Source: Sipunculus nudus
Lineage: Eukaryota > Annelida > Sipuncula > Golfingiida > Sipunculidae
Assembly: GCA_026874595.1 (NCBI GenBank)
Contig: CM049306.1
Coordinates: forward strand, 100,640,642 to 100,704,641
DNA length: 64,000 nucleotides
Direction: 5' to 3'
Both the position numbers and the translations under genes were made by a program. Below are positions 1 through 12,710 of this stretch, piece by piece. A model generated the notes under the pieces. The model made no database searches. It saw only the letters and a program-made list of their open reading frames with translations, and was not told where the DNA came from. Position 1 is the stretch's first letter, and each line of letters begins with the position of its first letter.

Positions 1-118
1 CACCACAATTGCTATTACTACAACTATTTCTAATACTACTACTGCTACTTCTATTACAACTACTACTACTTATACTAGGAGTACTACTCCTACTACTACT
101 AGTACTACTAATACAGTT
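1..118. repeat. Degenerate ACT/ATT trinucleotide repeat
   Basis: The window opens inside an imperfect trinucleotide tract made of ACT, ATT and ACA units. It is simple sequence with no coding signal. From about 120 to 480 I see only AT-rich sequence without a recognisable feature. Confidence 0.75.
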
Positions 119-484
119 TTTAAATGAACCTGTTTACAGTATTTCGTCCGGACAATAGATAATACAAGTTATGAAGATTCATTGTTTCACCATACATTTG
201 GTTTTTCCAAACTGCGTTGTATGCGGGAGGTGTTGTGCTTTGACTCACTTTGTATACAAGCATTACTAAAATATTCATATTGATACTATAATAATTATTA
301 TTCTTGTTATTATCAGGAAGATGTTATTATCATCAAACATGGTATTTCAACAAGGTTCATCTGGCTTCAGAGATTGATTCGTTTAGATCTGAACACTTAA
401 AGATAAATCCTCTAAACCCTTTTTTGTTGGTCAAATAATATCAAAATAGTTAAAATTTTACTGACAAATATCAGCTTAATGGTA

Positions 485-1300
485 AATGAAACAAGTGACA
501 CATGGGTCATGACGCTCAGCTGACAAGCATGAGATAATGGCTTAATTTTTACTACTGTTGTTTTATTAGGAATAAAATGATGTTTAATGTTGTTAATATT
601 TTAGGGAGCCCTGGCCGGTATATTTGTACGCATAAAGTACATTACTTGATGACTGAACATTTGCTACTGGTTCAAACAGCGGAACTGATTTTTCCAGAAA
701 ATAGCTTGCAGAATATTGATCACCATGAAATTATTCAAGGTTTGCATGGATTTTTTTCCAGCTGAGCTAAAAAGTAAATTCTAGGTCCAGTGGTTACGAT
801 TTGTGACCTGCTTTAGCATCAAATTTTCAATAAATCCGGGTGTATTATAAGCTCCATAGCTTTAAGAATATGGGTAAAACAGACTTAATTTCAGGTTTCC
901 TAGGAGACTTTTTTACGGACCTCCAGGTCCAGTGGTTACGATTGAAGCCCTGTTAACGGACGACCGCATCTTTAAAGGTCTCAAAAAGAGAAAAAATGCC
1001 TAAAAATAAAAAAAAAATAAAAAAAAAAAAAAAACAGGTGGCCCCACCAGTCTTCAGGAAATGACGGCACAATTCTTGATCAATATGTATGCAAAGAATC
1101 ATGGTGGTCAATGCATTAGTTTTTCAGATACGGAAAATTGTGAATCAATTTTTAATGATTCGGGGGGGGGGGTACATCTGAGCCCCGTTGCTCGGAGGAT
1201 ATGGGTAACAGAGACCTAATTTCATGTTTCTGAAGAGAACTTTTCATGGACCACATTTACCGCACATTATTTAAGGTCCGAAAGTTAATTAACTGAGCTA
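485..1300 (+). repeat. Dispersed repeat family R1, copy 1
   Basis: This block aligns by eye with 11480-12710. Shared landmarks include the start (GGTCATGACG then CTCAGCTGACA), GCAAAGAATCATGGTG with AATGCATT, and TTTCTGA.GAGA.TTTTCATGGACC. A third copy lies on the minus strand around 36790-37120. No intact reading frame is shared between copies, so it is probably a non-autonomous or decayed element. Its superfamily is not recognised. Confidence 0.6.
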
Positions 1301-1760
1301 TAGCTTAAGTCAGGTGGCGCCACCTGCAATCCTTCCTGTGTAGTACGAATCTCGGTGTCTTTTAGGTAATGGCCCTTACCAAAAGTTCAATGAATTTAGC
1401 TGAAAGTTTGCATGTCCATAGATCTTGAATCTCTCCATATGGTAATCGCGACTGGTGGCGCAACCTACGATACTTTTTGCGTGCCGTCCATCTGAAAATG
1501 TGACTTCTGTTCGTCTTAGTGATTCTTTAATGTGTTTGGTTGAAATCGTGCATGTCCATGGATCCTCCATACCGACATCTCCTTAACAAGACTGGTGGCG
1601 CCATCTGCAATCGTTTTCCCGTAGCTTCAATCTGTACATGTGCTTCAAGGTTCAAGGTATTGATCTGACATTCGGCATGTTCATCCATCTTGGAAAATTT
1701 TCTCGTAAACTACACAGGTTGCGCCACCTACCTTCCCTTTTCCGTAGAATAAATTAATGC
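1300..1760. repeat. GGTGGCGCCACC-centred tandem block 1
   Basis: Near-copies of the palindrome GGTGGCGCCACC recur at about 1313, 1453, 1593 and 1719, spaced 126-140 bp apart, with loosely similar spacer sequence (CCATGGATC.T, CATGTCCAT). The same motif family forms blocks at 3.9-4.8 kb and 49.3-50.3 kb. From 1760 to about 3100 I see only AT-rich sequence with no supported feature. Confidence 0.55.
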
Positions 1761-3109
1761 TCTTAGAGTGGTAAATCCTGGTAAGAATGTCCACTGCAAC
1801 CCTTTTATAAGGACTATTCACATAATTCATGATTTGTTTGCACTCAGGAAGTGATATTGCTCATTGTTCTACGTTCCTTGAAGTCAGCTTAGCGTCATGG
1901 CCCATAGACTAGTTCTTTATTCACTTTAAATATATTTATTAAAAAAAAAAAAAAACACAAAATGGTTTACAAATTTTCAGAAAATACAGTTCTGGGCACA
2001 ATTCATATGTGTATAATTATAGATTTACTAAAATGTCTTCAAAATGTGGAAGAAAAATAAGAAAATAAATATGAAAATAAATAAATAGCAATTTGATCTT
2101 TGTCCATGAGGCTGATGATGAATTCCAGATTCATGCAGTACATAATGTGCCCTGCCTTTTCGTGCTTGTTTCTGTACTTGTAAAATAAGCAACGAACTCA
2201 AGGTTCTTATGACAAAAGTCTTTCAGGTTGACTGACCAAGACATGTTTTTAAGGACTTGAAAATATTGCAAAGGCATATTTTCCATATGAGCAATGACAG
2301 AAGTTTAACAGAATGTATTTTCCCATTATGATGTAACATGACTTATACCTGAATATAGGTATAAATGGACTTTGAGGAAGCATCTCCCAGCCAAGAATCC
2401 TCCGGGATTAAAATTTCCCATCCCCCTTTTTCGTCGAAAACCGTGTCAGAGTCGAGGTGTGTTTTACTATGGTTATCAAATGTGATATTTGCCCCCATTA
2501 TAATTTTTGTGGGTAAATTAATTTGATAAATTTATGGTGAAATAATTTAATTTAATGATATTGAACATTAAAAATAAAAGTTCCCTTCCGAAGATATAAT
2601 ACGCTATTTGTACGTATATTTGTCAATATATTTTTTCTATTTATGCTTATTTAATAAAGTAAATATTTATACAAGGTAGCTTGTTTTCTGAAATTAATAG
2701 TTCTCTCATGGTGCTATATTAATTTGAAATAAATATCATAATATGAGATAGGAACAAATTATTGTACTTGTTCTCGACACAATGCAAAAGGACATATCAT
2801 GTATATATATATTATTCATACACATACATGCAAGACGCCCTGCATAAGGGATTGACAGATTGAAAATGTGTCATCCCTAACAGTGAACTTAGGCTAAATT
2901 AAGGAGAAATCCTGAAACTGTATAAAATAAATAAATAAGCAGATCTATGCAGAAATGAAATGCTTCCAAGTCTTCCTTATAATTGTGAAAAAAATTCCCA
3001 TGTTTATCAAAATAATGCTTCATGTTAAAGGATTCAGTACGAATATGGACCGACGTGGGAACTAATATATATGTCTGATGACAGTCACTTGGCCTCCCAT
3101 TTCAGACCA

Positions 3110-3400
3110 GGAAGCTTAAAACTTGTATCCATACACAGATGTTGTTTTACCTATACACCCAAACTGCTTCGACCTTTACGAGCGATGTGAAAGAAGCACC
3201 TCGGAGAGAACCTTCCTTGGACACTACATACAACACTCATGCCTTTAAGGTTTCGTCACTTGGTGTCATTGGATTTTCCAAATTTCTACTCGACATCTAA
3301 TATAAACCCCCCCGGTCAAACAATATTGAAACGGGTATCAGAGTCAAGAAGAGAACGAAATAAGAACATCGACAGAAGAACTACCACCATTGATACAATC
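3110..3400 (+). repeat. Dispersed repeat family R3 copy
   Basis: The segment shares patches with 22990-23250 and 21230-21330: a GTGAAAGAA.CA..TCG stretch, TTCCTTGGACAC, TATCATTGGATTT.C.AA, and a segment around TATAAACCCC then GGTCAAA. The similarity is patchy, so limits are approximate. Open frames across it are not shared between copies. Confidence 0.4.
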
Positions 3401-3569
3401 CAAGAGAACAGAGTCGACTTTCGATCACATATTGGCATATTTTACATCTCAACAGCTCAATTATACTCGCATCTTCAAGGTTCAGTGGCAACCTGATTTC
3501 TACGTAAACAATGATGATCCAATCGATGGTCGAAGGTATCGTGCATTAATTCAATCATCACTGTTATTT

Positions 3570-4860
3570 CCACGGCAGGGCGTTTTGTAACTTGCCACTC
3601 TCATAGGAAAGGTCATGACCCAAATTTAACTGGAATACCTCTAGTCGAAAAGCGACTACGTGTATCCGCCATATCATAGAGGCTTGGGTAAAGTAAGCCA
3701 TGGAATGTTCCTGACAGGACATGACTCCAAATCTGACACCAGTGAAACCAATTTTACCCCCATATTTGTGCAAATTTCACCAAAATCTGATCTATAGATG
3801 GATACACCATGCAAGATTTTAGGCCGAGACACCAATCCACTACTGAGAAAATGTACATCAATGTATTATATAAAAACAGAAAAGCAGGTGGTGCCACCTG
3901 TCTGTTTCTTCAACAGAGCCATCCAAGACATATAAACATGGCAAAATTTCAGGCTAATACATCCATCCACTCCTCAGATGTAAACGATTTTCACCTAGAG
4001 CAAATGCACGGTTGCACGCCACACAAAAACAATTGCAGATTGCGCCACCAGTCTTCAATACGAGATGGAGGTATCCAAGATCTATGGACATGCACATGCA
4101 ATTTCAGGCCGATTCGGCAAGGTAGGTGGCGCCACCTGTCTGGTTGACAAGAAGACTCTCCAAGATGGATGTACATTTCAAATTCATACTAACACATTGA
4201 AGGACTACTGAGACATGAGCAATTTTCACCTAAAGCAAATAAATGTACGGATGGACGCCATGGTCACGAAAACGATTTCAGATGGCGCCACTAGTCTTGA
4301 ATACAAAATGGAGGTATCCAAGATCAAAGGACATGCACAATTTCAGCCCAGTCTGTCCATTAGATTTTGACTTATAATGCTCAAAGTTATGCCTAGTGGC
4401 AATGGCGGGATATTGAAAGGCGCGAAGGACAGAAGGTTGCGACACCGGTCTTCCGCAGAAGACACAGCTATCAAAGATCTTCGGTCAATATAATTTTCGG
4501 ACCTATCCATGCATCCCTGATTGAAATAATTTTGATTTGGTGTGATTTTTACCATATATGGTAATATTCAAGGTCAATGCCACTTTCATAGGAAAGATCA
4601 TGACCCCAGTTTAAATATTCATCATCAAAATTCACCCATAAATATGTATATGCATAATATGAAAGAAATTTGTCCATTAGTTTTTTACTTATAATGCTCA
4701 CAGTACTGTCAAGTGACAATGATAGGGGTATTAAACGGCACGAAACAAAAAGAAAGTATAAAAGGTGGCGCCACCAGTTTCCGGTTCATATTTTCAACAC
4801 TATCCAAGATCTTCGGTCAACATGATTTTGGATGAATCAATGCAAAATTTCTTGAGACAT
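3570..4860. repeat. GGTGGCGCCACC-centred tandem block 2
   Basis: Exact or near copies of the palindrome occur at about 3886, 4032, 4122, 4273, 4437 and 4764. They often run into CAGTCTTC or CTGTCTGG, and phrases such as TCATAGGAAAGGTCATGACCC (3600, 4590, 4910) recur between them. It is a decayed tandem array of roughly 140-bp monomers. Apparent reading frames here follow the repeat rather than any protein. Confidence 0.55.
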
Positions 4861-5038
4861 TTAGGAATTTGTGATTTTCCCCAAAAATGGACCAGTTCAA
4901 GGTCAAGGACACTCTCCTAGTAAAGGTCATGACCCCATTTTACAAAGGCTTCTTATTCTCAACAATATCTATGCATATATCAAGTTTACTAAGGATCCAT
5001 ATAATATTTCTCGAGTTATCTCTCCTGAAAGAAATCTC

Positions 5039-5053
5039 TGCGGCGGCGGCGGC
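5039..5053. repeat. Short CGG trinucleotide tract
   Basis: A GCGGCGGCGGCGGCG run stands out in AT-rich surroundings. It is too short to interpret further. Confidence 0.6.
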
Positions 5054-5194
5054 GCGACCGTACCTAAACCTAGTATCCCAACTGTGTCTAGGGATACAAT
5101 GCTTAATACGCCCATGCACACACATTTAGCAAAAAAACACTATACATATGACAAAGTATAAAACTGTATTATCACGAGGGCACCAAAGCGATAT

Positions 5195-5810
5195 ACACTA
5201 CAGATGGAATTTATACTGTTTAGTGATTGCTTATAAATAATTTTAGGCTTTCGAAAGCATAAAACAAGAACAGATGTAACAAACAGTTTTTTCCGGTTTA
5301 ATTTGTTCTGTGTACACGCGTGGTCCTTGCATTTAATGGGTCTATCCGCTTACCCGGGATGTTAAATATTAATGTATTTTATGGTCTCATTTCTTATAAT
5401 GTTACGATATCTGCAATATTTCTTTCAAAACCGTTTGCCTACTCCTGTATTCAAGTTGAATAAGCTTACATAAAGTACAATACAGGATGGCCAGTAATAA
5501 CCTAATAGTGGGTTGATCTTAATATAAGACACTAAATCGGTACTACTGCAGATGGAAATCATACTGTTAAGCAACTGCTCAAAAATATTCAGGAATTTCC
5601 GAAAGAATATAACGAGAACGAGAATATAAACTTTTTATTTGTTCTGTTTAAACGCATTTTCCTCGCATGAAAGGGATGTATTCCGATAACAGGGATGTTA
5701 AATATAAATGTACTTTGGACTTACATCCTTACATGTTACGGTATCTGCCTATACTACGTTCAAGATCCGTTTGCCTTCTCCTGTATTCCAGTGGAATAAG
5801 CATACATCGG
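5195..5810 (+). repeat. Diverged direct repeat, two copies of about 340 bp
   Basis: The stretch 5195-5475 matches 5545-5810 in order: CAGATGGAA.T.ATACTGTT, TTTGTTCTGT, GGGATGTTAAATAT.AATGTA, ATGTTACG.TATCTGC, CCGTTTGCCT.CTCCTGTATTC and GAATAAGC.TACAT. The offset is about 336-348 bp. The pair lies just upstream of gene D, so an ancient tandem duplication of flanking DNA is possible. No gene is seen in it or in 5810-6228. Confidence 0.65.
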
Positions 5811-6228
5811 GCGCGATAAGTGGCGCAATACATAAACATAGCGCGCACGCACCTGGTGTTTCTTCTTTCGAGTTACTTCTCCTTATTTGGGTGTTGTCGT
5901 GAATGCACGTGATCGGATCTCTAGTCACGTGGTCTTGCTATGGTAATCAGACACGTGGACTGTGCTTGCATACACATATCCATAAAAACACATAAAACAT
6001 ATAAACTGGAGGTACCCAGATAGTCCATGTGCCGTGACAGTTTTGCTGGAAAATAAACTGACCGCGTGATATAATATACTTATATCGTAATGTATATTTA
6101 TACCTTTAATTTTACCACAAAATATTCATTTTGTTGTTATTATGTTCTTTTCTAGATGTTCTAATAGAGACCTTTTTCTCTTTAAACAGATGCAATTAAG
6201 TAACCATTGTCGTATTATATTGTTACAG

Positions 6229-8609
6229 GTATTCAAGTGAGACGCCTGGTTCTTTCGTCTGTGTTTATGTTTTTGATTCAAACAGAGGTCACCGCTTCCA
6301 AAACAGAGGTATTGGAATCTGCCTGTGCCGGAAGTAACGGGCTCCCGACGTCATCAAGACAGACCACCGCCACAGAGTCACTGGATACGTTGTACCGTGA
6401 CGTCATCGAATTATCCGCCGAGGGTTCCCCGCACATCGAGAAACTAATGAGGCGATACGTAAGTACCCGGATACCAGTCTGGTCAGAAGTTTATAGACTA
6501 GATGTGTACTTATCGGCCGCATTTTGAGATCTGTTGCACACTGGTTCATATTAATCTTTCCTTTCCAACTATTGCATCCATTGTTATTTATCTCTTTTTA
6601 TACTTGTCACCATGTTATAGAGTCAAAACATGCCTTCGTAATTTCATACGGGAAATAAATACCATATTTAGGCTTACCGTTTCTAATTTTTGTCTGAAAA
6701 CTCAATATGAGGATGTTTTCAGTCGGAATCCTGGACTGGCATTGTCGATACAGCTGATAAGAATAACCCCCCCCCCCCGGACAGAGCCACCAAGACTTGA
6801 CCTTGCTGGATATACGTTAAAACTCTTGGGACAGGTACTGCCACCTGCTGACAGATTATATAACTTATTCCCGGTTCTCTGACCGACCAGCGCGTACTGA
6901 TCTAAGTCCAACGGTGCATGTGATCACGTTTGGGTTTACAAACATAAATACTAACAGCCTATCACGGCTGTTGGAACCCTTCATATCTATAAACCAACTT
7001 GGCCCTGATATTCCTAGACATGAATATATATGGAAAAGCCTGTTAGGCCGTAACATATCATTTTTTTCAGGGAATATTCTCGTCAGCTTGCGGCTCACGA
7101 TGAAGGGAAACGCAGAATATTTTGCAGAAGACTTTTGTCCTGACCCAAATTCAATTATTCAGTGTATTATTATAATTCTGATGTTATTGAATTGCTCATG
7201 TTTAATCCTTTCATTTTTTTTCTATTTCAGACCAAAATGTTTGGTAAAAAAAGACTCCATCGGACAAACACATTAAGTAAACTTTTAGACGTAGGAAAAA
7301 TAGACAGTGAATACCTAAGCAATTTAGAGGTAAGAGCTGGAGATTACCACTTATTTTCTCAACAGACTAACAAGGGACATCCACATATAGTAATTATTAT
7401 ATTATTTTATATCAGACAATCTACTGCATATTAACACACATACGCATCTGCTTTGTTGTAAACATAAGTAAATTACATCTGATAAACCAGATAAAACATT
7501 ACTAAATTACACCTGATATGGACCATATGAAATATTGTTAAATTAAACCGAATATGGAATTTACTAAATATTAATCAAATACATCTGTTATGGACCACAT
7601 CAAACATTACAGAATTACACCTGATATGAGCCATACCACATATAACTAAATTACTTCTTATATAGGCAATATTAAACCCCAATAAATTACATCTGACACG
7701 GGCCATATTAAACGTTACTTAATTACTTGATATAGACCTGATTAAACATTTATCAATTATATGTGATATGGACCATATTGAATTACAGCTGATATGGGCC
7801 AGATTAAATATTATTAAATTACACCTGAAACGGACCATACTAAATATAACTAAATTACGCATGGTACGCATTACTAGATTAATAAATAATATCCAATATG
7901 GACCATTTCAAACATAACTAAACAACACCTCATATGGACCATATCAAATATTCCTCAATTACATCTGATATAGACCATATTAAGCGATACTAAATTACAT
8001 CTGACATGGGCCATAATAAACTTTACTTAATTTCACCTGATATGGACCATAAGGAAGATTAATAATTAAGTGTGGGAAAATGAATATGTTTAACTAAGAT
8101 ATGCCTAATCATACATTGATTATATATCAAATTTACAATGATACTTGAGAAAACAAGTGTAATCATGATTATGTTTTGCACGCATGTATCTTCTTAGTGA
8201 CATAAAATGATTGAATCAAAATCGTTCGTCCTCTCGTTAACAGGAAAAGGCGCATATTCAGGTAATGATAGAGAGACATGCTAGGCTTGCGCTTCTGCTT
8301 GAACAAGCCATCATGGCTGAACAGAACCACAACACCGGCATCTTCAAGCGCCACCTGGCGGACATAAAAACAAACCACCTGAACCCAATGCTCTGTAAGC
8401 TGAAGGAAATCATGGTCGCCATGGATACAAATCTGGAGAGACATATCCGTGAGAGACTGTCCGGGCTACAAGTTGGACAGGGGAAGAATTCTCAGGAAAA
8501 TAGGTCTCGGGCTTATCACACGCTGCGCCATCTTAACAGACTGTTCAAACAAGCCAATAAGCTGGAACTAGAAGCGCTGCTCAACAGACTGCGCCCCCTG
8601 GAGGAATAA
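6229..8609 (+). CDS. Cytokine-like secreted protein gene D (diverged member; first exon not found)
   Basis: I assign three coding exons: 6229-6458 (phase 1 in, phase 0 out), 7231-7329 (33 codons, phase 0) and 8244-8609 (121 codons plus TAA). All have AG acceptors and GTAAG donors. Exon 2 begins with a hydrophobic leader (LVLSSVFMFLIQ), then ESACAGS and a helical segment ending IEKLMRRY. Exon 3 (KMFGKKRLH...SEYLSNLE) parallels the LYFGDKYTG...DYLNSLD exon of copies A-C. Exon 4 (HIQVMIERHARLALLLEQ, KRHLADI, PMLCKLKEIM, NRSRAYHTLRHLNRL) matches the A-C exon 4 position by position. Both cysteines are retained. I could not identify exon 1, which should be a short ATG exon ending in phase 1, so the N-terminus is missing. 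The AATAAA at 8605-8610 overlaps the stop codon. Function as a helical cytokine is inferred from architecture. Confidence 0.75.
7450..8065 (+). repeat. Degenerate minisatellite of about 39 bp in intron 3 of gene D
   Basis: Around fifteen imperfect units of the type AAATTACACCTGATATGGACC followed by ATATTAAACATTACT fill most of the intron. Units vary in length and sequence, and no unique spacers separate them, so this is a minisatellite. Confidence 0.75.
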
Positions 8610-8940
8610 AGCTCGCATTAAAATTTAGGTGCACAGGCACTCTTGGATATTTTTATTGATGAGTTGATGAGTGTTATAAAAATGAAGAAGTATTTATCAG
8701 TTTTTTTATATTAATAGTATAAAGTATTCATGTAAATATTATTATTAAATATTTATTCATGTAAATATTATATAACCATTAATTTATTATATTCACAGAA
8801 AGTATATACAGTATTATCACTTATTTATTTGTTCATATGAGAAAGTATCGGAATACGTGTTTTTTATATTGCGATGTGATGAAAATTTAACTGACTAAGA
8901 CTCGCTCACCTTTTCTACTCTGAATATATCTATTAAAGAG

Positions 8941-8945
<5 letters not shown>

Positions 8946-9001
<56 letters not shown>
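8946..9001. repeat. (TA)n microsatellite
   Basis: A pure TA dinucleotide run of about 56 bp lies downstream of gene D. The rest of 8610-9590 is AT-rich with no supported gene. Confidence 0.95.
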
Positions 9002-9006
<5 letters not shown>

Positions 9007-9589
9007 GAAATAAACACTCAAGCAGTTACTTCTTACTGCTGTCCATATATACATTTACCCATGTGTCAGTTTGTTTGAGAGAGAGAGACAGAGAGTCAGA
9101 GGGAAGGAGACAAGGAAAAAATATATATTTTGTATGTGCTTCTTGCGACAAAATAAGATAACCAGTCAGCAATCTCATTACTTTTCTAGTCACGGTGGTT
9201 ATTTGGTCGGTTCAAGCAAACAAATACTAGAGGTCATGTTACTGACAGATAAAACGGTTCAGTTTGCTTTAAAGAAAAAGGCTAAAGACATTCAAGAAAA
9301 CATAAATGACACTATATTTCTGTTCATATCGCAAGCATGTTATGAAAGTTCTCTATGGTAAAAGTTATGTCAAAAACCGCCGTGACATATGAACAATGAT
9401 CGATCTGTTTTTCTAATCATCGCTCGAAGACTGAAACAAATTTACATAAAGTTTTGGAAAATTTGCTCCAAGCAATAATTATTAACTGTTTCACAATGAA
9501 TTGAATCTTTGCAGTAGATACATTCCTTGACACATCGCTTCGAAAATGTAAAATGGCCTGATTCAGTCACATTTTAACTTAGGCCTTAG

Positions 9590-9900
9590 AACCTTGAGAA
9601 CTGCGCCTTCTTCATGTCTAAACAATTCAAAACTGCTCCACACGTATCATAATCTAAACTATGACAGTAGCATTACCGATAACCGTCAACCCCTTGGCAT
9701 CGAATTAGTTGAAGAAAAATATCTTACGCCTATCCTTATGTATAAATGTCTGAATAACTTAAGTCCATCCCATAAGACAAACCGACTTACTTATGTTCAC
9801 CAAATCCGCCAATATGACACATTCCCATGAAACATATGTTCCAAAACCTCGCATAGACAACTTAGAAAATTTTATTTTAATGCAGAGGCTTTTCTTTTGT
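9590..9900 (+). mobile_element. LINE (non-LTR retrotransposon) ORF2 C-terminal remnant
   Basis: The frame starting near 9594 reads through NNSKLLH, then GIELVEEKYLTPILMYKCLN and NLSPSHKTNRLTYVHQIRQY, and stops at 9828. Sequence just after (ETYVPKPRIDNLE in another frame) looks like its continuation after a frameshift. The 'MYKCLN.LSPS......Y' block is typical of the C-terminal end of reverse transcriptase proteins of CR1/RTE/Jockey-type elements. There is no catalytic domain, so it is a dead 5'-truncated copy. Confidence 0.6.
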
Positions 9901-10242
9901 GGAAGATATAAAATGACAATTATAGAAATTCCTCCTCCTTAGTGGTCATCTAAAATGATCACGTATAACTGGATGAAACCTCCTTTGTAACTTAAAGCTA
10001 CTCCATATGTTCTATATTAAATTTATTTCATATTTCCTAGTTCTCTCATTCTCGTAAGTTCACTGTGTATACACTGAATTTCATAGTTATATAATTTGAT
10101 TCATGTTAAATATTACATCTTCCCGTTAGCCGCTTTTATCATATTATCATAGTTTGTGGATTTTATTTGATTTTATATTGTGTTTATTGTATTTCCCAAC
10201 AGTGTCCTGTTGTAGATCAGACTATCTTGTTCGAACGTTTTA

Positions 10243-10245
<3 letters not shown>

Positions 10246-10289
<44 letters not shown>

Positions 10290-10311
10290 TATATATATGT
10301 GTGTGTGTGTG
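10246..10311. repeat. (TA)n/(TG)n microsatellite
   Basis: A TA run passes through AAATAAAT into a short TG run. Nothing else is supported between 9900 and 10900. Confidence 0.9.
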
Positions 10312-10911
10312 TTTAAATAAATATATAAAATAAAATTATACAGGTACATGGTTGCGCTCCCTGTAACCTTGGTCTTGCCGAGCACGTTTTACTGGGATTC
10401 TATTAGTGTAGCTATATGCTTGGATTTAGTTTACACGTACATGTATATTAAATGATATTATGGGTAACGATACGTTATATGACTCGTAATTAGCAATTAT
10501 TTTAACTAATTACCAACGACTATGGAATAACATAAAACATTCCTTGTTTAAATTAAGTAACTTATTCTCTTAATGACGTTTAAGGAAGTGTTTTCTGGAC
10601 CGAAAATGAAAGTTTACGCTCACCAATATTATTACAAATGCTGTTATTTAAAGGTGGGGAAGATCCCGATTTTGGTTGCGATGGTGAATGAAATACTATT
10701 ATAATAATATAAACAATGATTCGTGACATGTGTAGTAATGAAGTATTTTTGCCCCGTGACACTTCGTAGGATCCTGTTTGGTGCTGGCATATCGATTTAT
10801 CGATACCGATATGCATCACTAACCTCAACTTCCTAAACCAGCTAATATTGACGTGATGTTTTTATTTTGGCTTTCCCTTGGGACTGAAGTAGGCGGCTCA
10901 AGTTACGGGAG

Positions 10912-10930
10912 CCGGGGGGGGGGGGGGGGG
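10912..10930. repeat. Poly-G tract
   Basis: About 19 consecutive G residues. Similar long G or C runs occur at many places in this window. From 10930 to 11480 I see no gene. Confidence 0.9.
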
Positions 10931-11479
10931 CGCAAACCAACCATTTGTGGAGAAAACCCTAAATTACTATATTTCTCTTTTGTAATTACGTAGTAATTAT
11001 TTTTGTTTTATTTTTTAAGAAAAATAAATGTTGTTTAGGGCAGTATTCGTGACATTTCGAGATATTCTGTATGAAAATATAATCCCTGATCGTCTTTGGA
11101 AGTTTTCTCAACATTTCTCGGGGATCATGAAGACCCACACACAGGTGGCAGCCGTTTGTATTATACGAGTACGCTTCGGGTTGAATGCTCGCAGTAGATC
11201 CGGTTGATCGTGATGAATATGCTGCATATATATGTGATCTAGCGGATGCGGGGACGTTCTTTTATCAGATCATTTAAAATCAAATGTCATTTATAACCTG
11301 CTACCAGGAAAAAAGTTGTGTTTGTTCCTGGTTACCATGCAAGCTAAAATGAAAATAAAATTGAAGTTATCAACAAGTTCAAAATAAAATAGACCTTATA
11401 GGGCAGAGAAATTTCGTTCATAAAAAGCAATTATATAAGGCAGCGAAACAGATGTTAAGTTTGCCTTTTACACAAAACA

Positions 11480-12710
11480 AATGACCTATAGGTCATGACG
11501 GTCAGCTGACAACCATGAGATAATGGCCTAATTTTTAAAACTGTTGTCTTTTTTTTAGAAGAAAATGATTGCAAATGCTGTTAAAACTTTCGGGAGAGGC
11601 AGGAAGATTTGTACGTATACAGCACATTACTTGATGGTTCAGAGCTAAGCAGTGACACTAGGCATGAATAAATATTTTCCACTAGTAAAACAGTGAAATA
11701 GATGTTTCCAGAACACAGCTTGCAGAATATAGATCACCATGACCTTATTTAAGGCTTGTAAGGATTTTTTTTTTAGATGAGCTTAGAAGTAGGGTAGCGC
11801 CACCAGTCTTCAGTAACTGATAGAAATAGTCATAATCAAAAATCATATGAACACTAAAACATGAAACAAAAGTCAATCAACTGATATAAAGCTGTCATTT
11901 GTTGTCTCTAAAACAGAGGGGGGAATGCATGAAGAGTAGAACTAGGAAGACATTCACAAACGGAATGTTATCATCTGAATGCCAAATTTTGTTGGTAGTA
12001 TCCTCATTCAACTGAAGCATAGCTTGGAGGATATGAGAAAAAAAGACCTAATTTCAGGTTTCTAAAGAGATTTTTTATAAATTTCCATGGATGTCAAGTT
12101 AGAGGATTCTAGGTGTAATGGTTACGATTTCAGCCATCATAAAAGACCACCGCATGTTTGTAGGTCCTAAATTTTTTTTTAATGATACGTAAAATTTAAA
12201 AAAAATGCAGGTGGTGCCAACAGTCTGCAGGAACTGATAAAACACTCCATAATGAATGTGCTTGCAAAGAATCATGGTGATGAATGCATTGGTTGTTCAG
12301 AAACTGGAGGTTTTGTATCAAATTTTAAATTATACTTAGGGTATTTAAAGCCCTATAGCTAAAAGCATATGAGTAACAGAGATCTTATACCAGGTTTCTA
12401 ATGAGATTTTTCATGGACCTCCCTGGATATGAAGTTAGAAGTTTCCAAATTCATAGGTTACGATATGTGCCCTGTTAAAGTTTAAGAGTCCCATAGCTCG
12501 AATGATATGGGTAACAGAGACGTAATTTCAAGTTTCTGAGGAGATCATTTTAGAACTACTAAAACTGCATAGAGTTCATGATCCTAGCCCTTACGGTTAC
12601 GATTTGTGCCCTGCTAACGGACGGCCGGACTCATGGACGGCCGGACGGAAGGACGACGGACAATGACCCATTGCTATAGCTCAGCATGACTGAAAGTCAG
12701 CTTAGCTAAA
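11480..12710 (+). repeat. Dispersed repeat family R1, copy 2 (fullest)
   Basis: The block runs from GGTCATGACGGTCAGCTGACA to the GCTATAGCTCAGCATGACTG end, with internal landmarks shared with 485-1300: CTGTTGT.TTTT..TAG.A..AAAATGAT near the start and TTTCATGGACCTCC later. It contains two palindrome-family sites at about 11796 and 12210. Frames are broken throughout. From 12710 to 13020 only AT-rich sequence follows. Confidence 0.6.

Noticed and set aside
5708-6228. Candidate first exon for gene D
   Set aside because: I found no ATG exon ending in one base before a GTAAG or GTGAG donor with a TATA box about 100 bp upstream; weak candidates such as the GTAATC after ATG near 5940 lack support.
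6723-6834. Extra exon of gene D between exons 2 and 3
   Set aside because: It has AG and GT borders but would enter in phase 2 and leave in phase 0, which does not fit the phase-0 exon 2, and the phase-0 reading hits a stop.
7450-8065. Regularly spaced repeats resembling a CRISPR array
   Set aside because: Units are directly adjacent and degenerate with no unique constant-length spacers, lie in an intron of a eukaryotic gene, and there are no cas genes.
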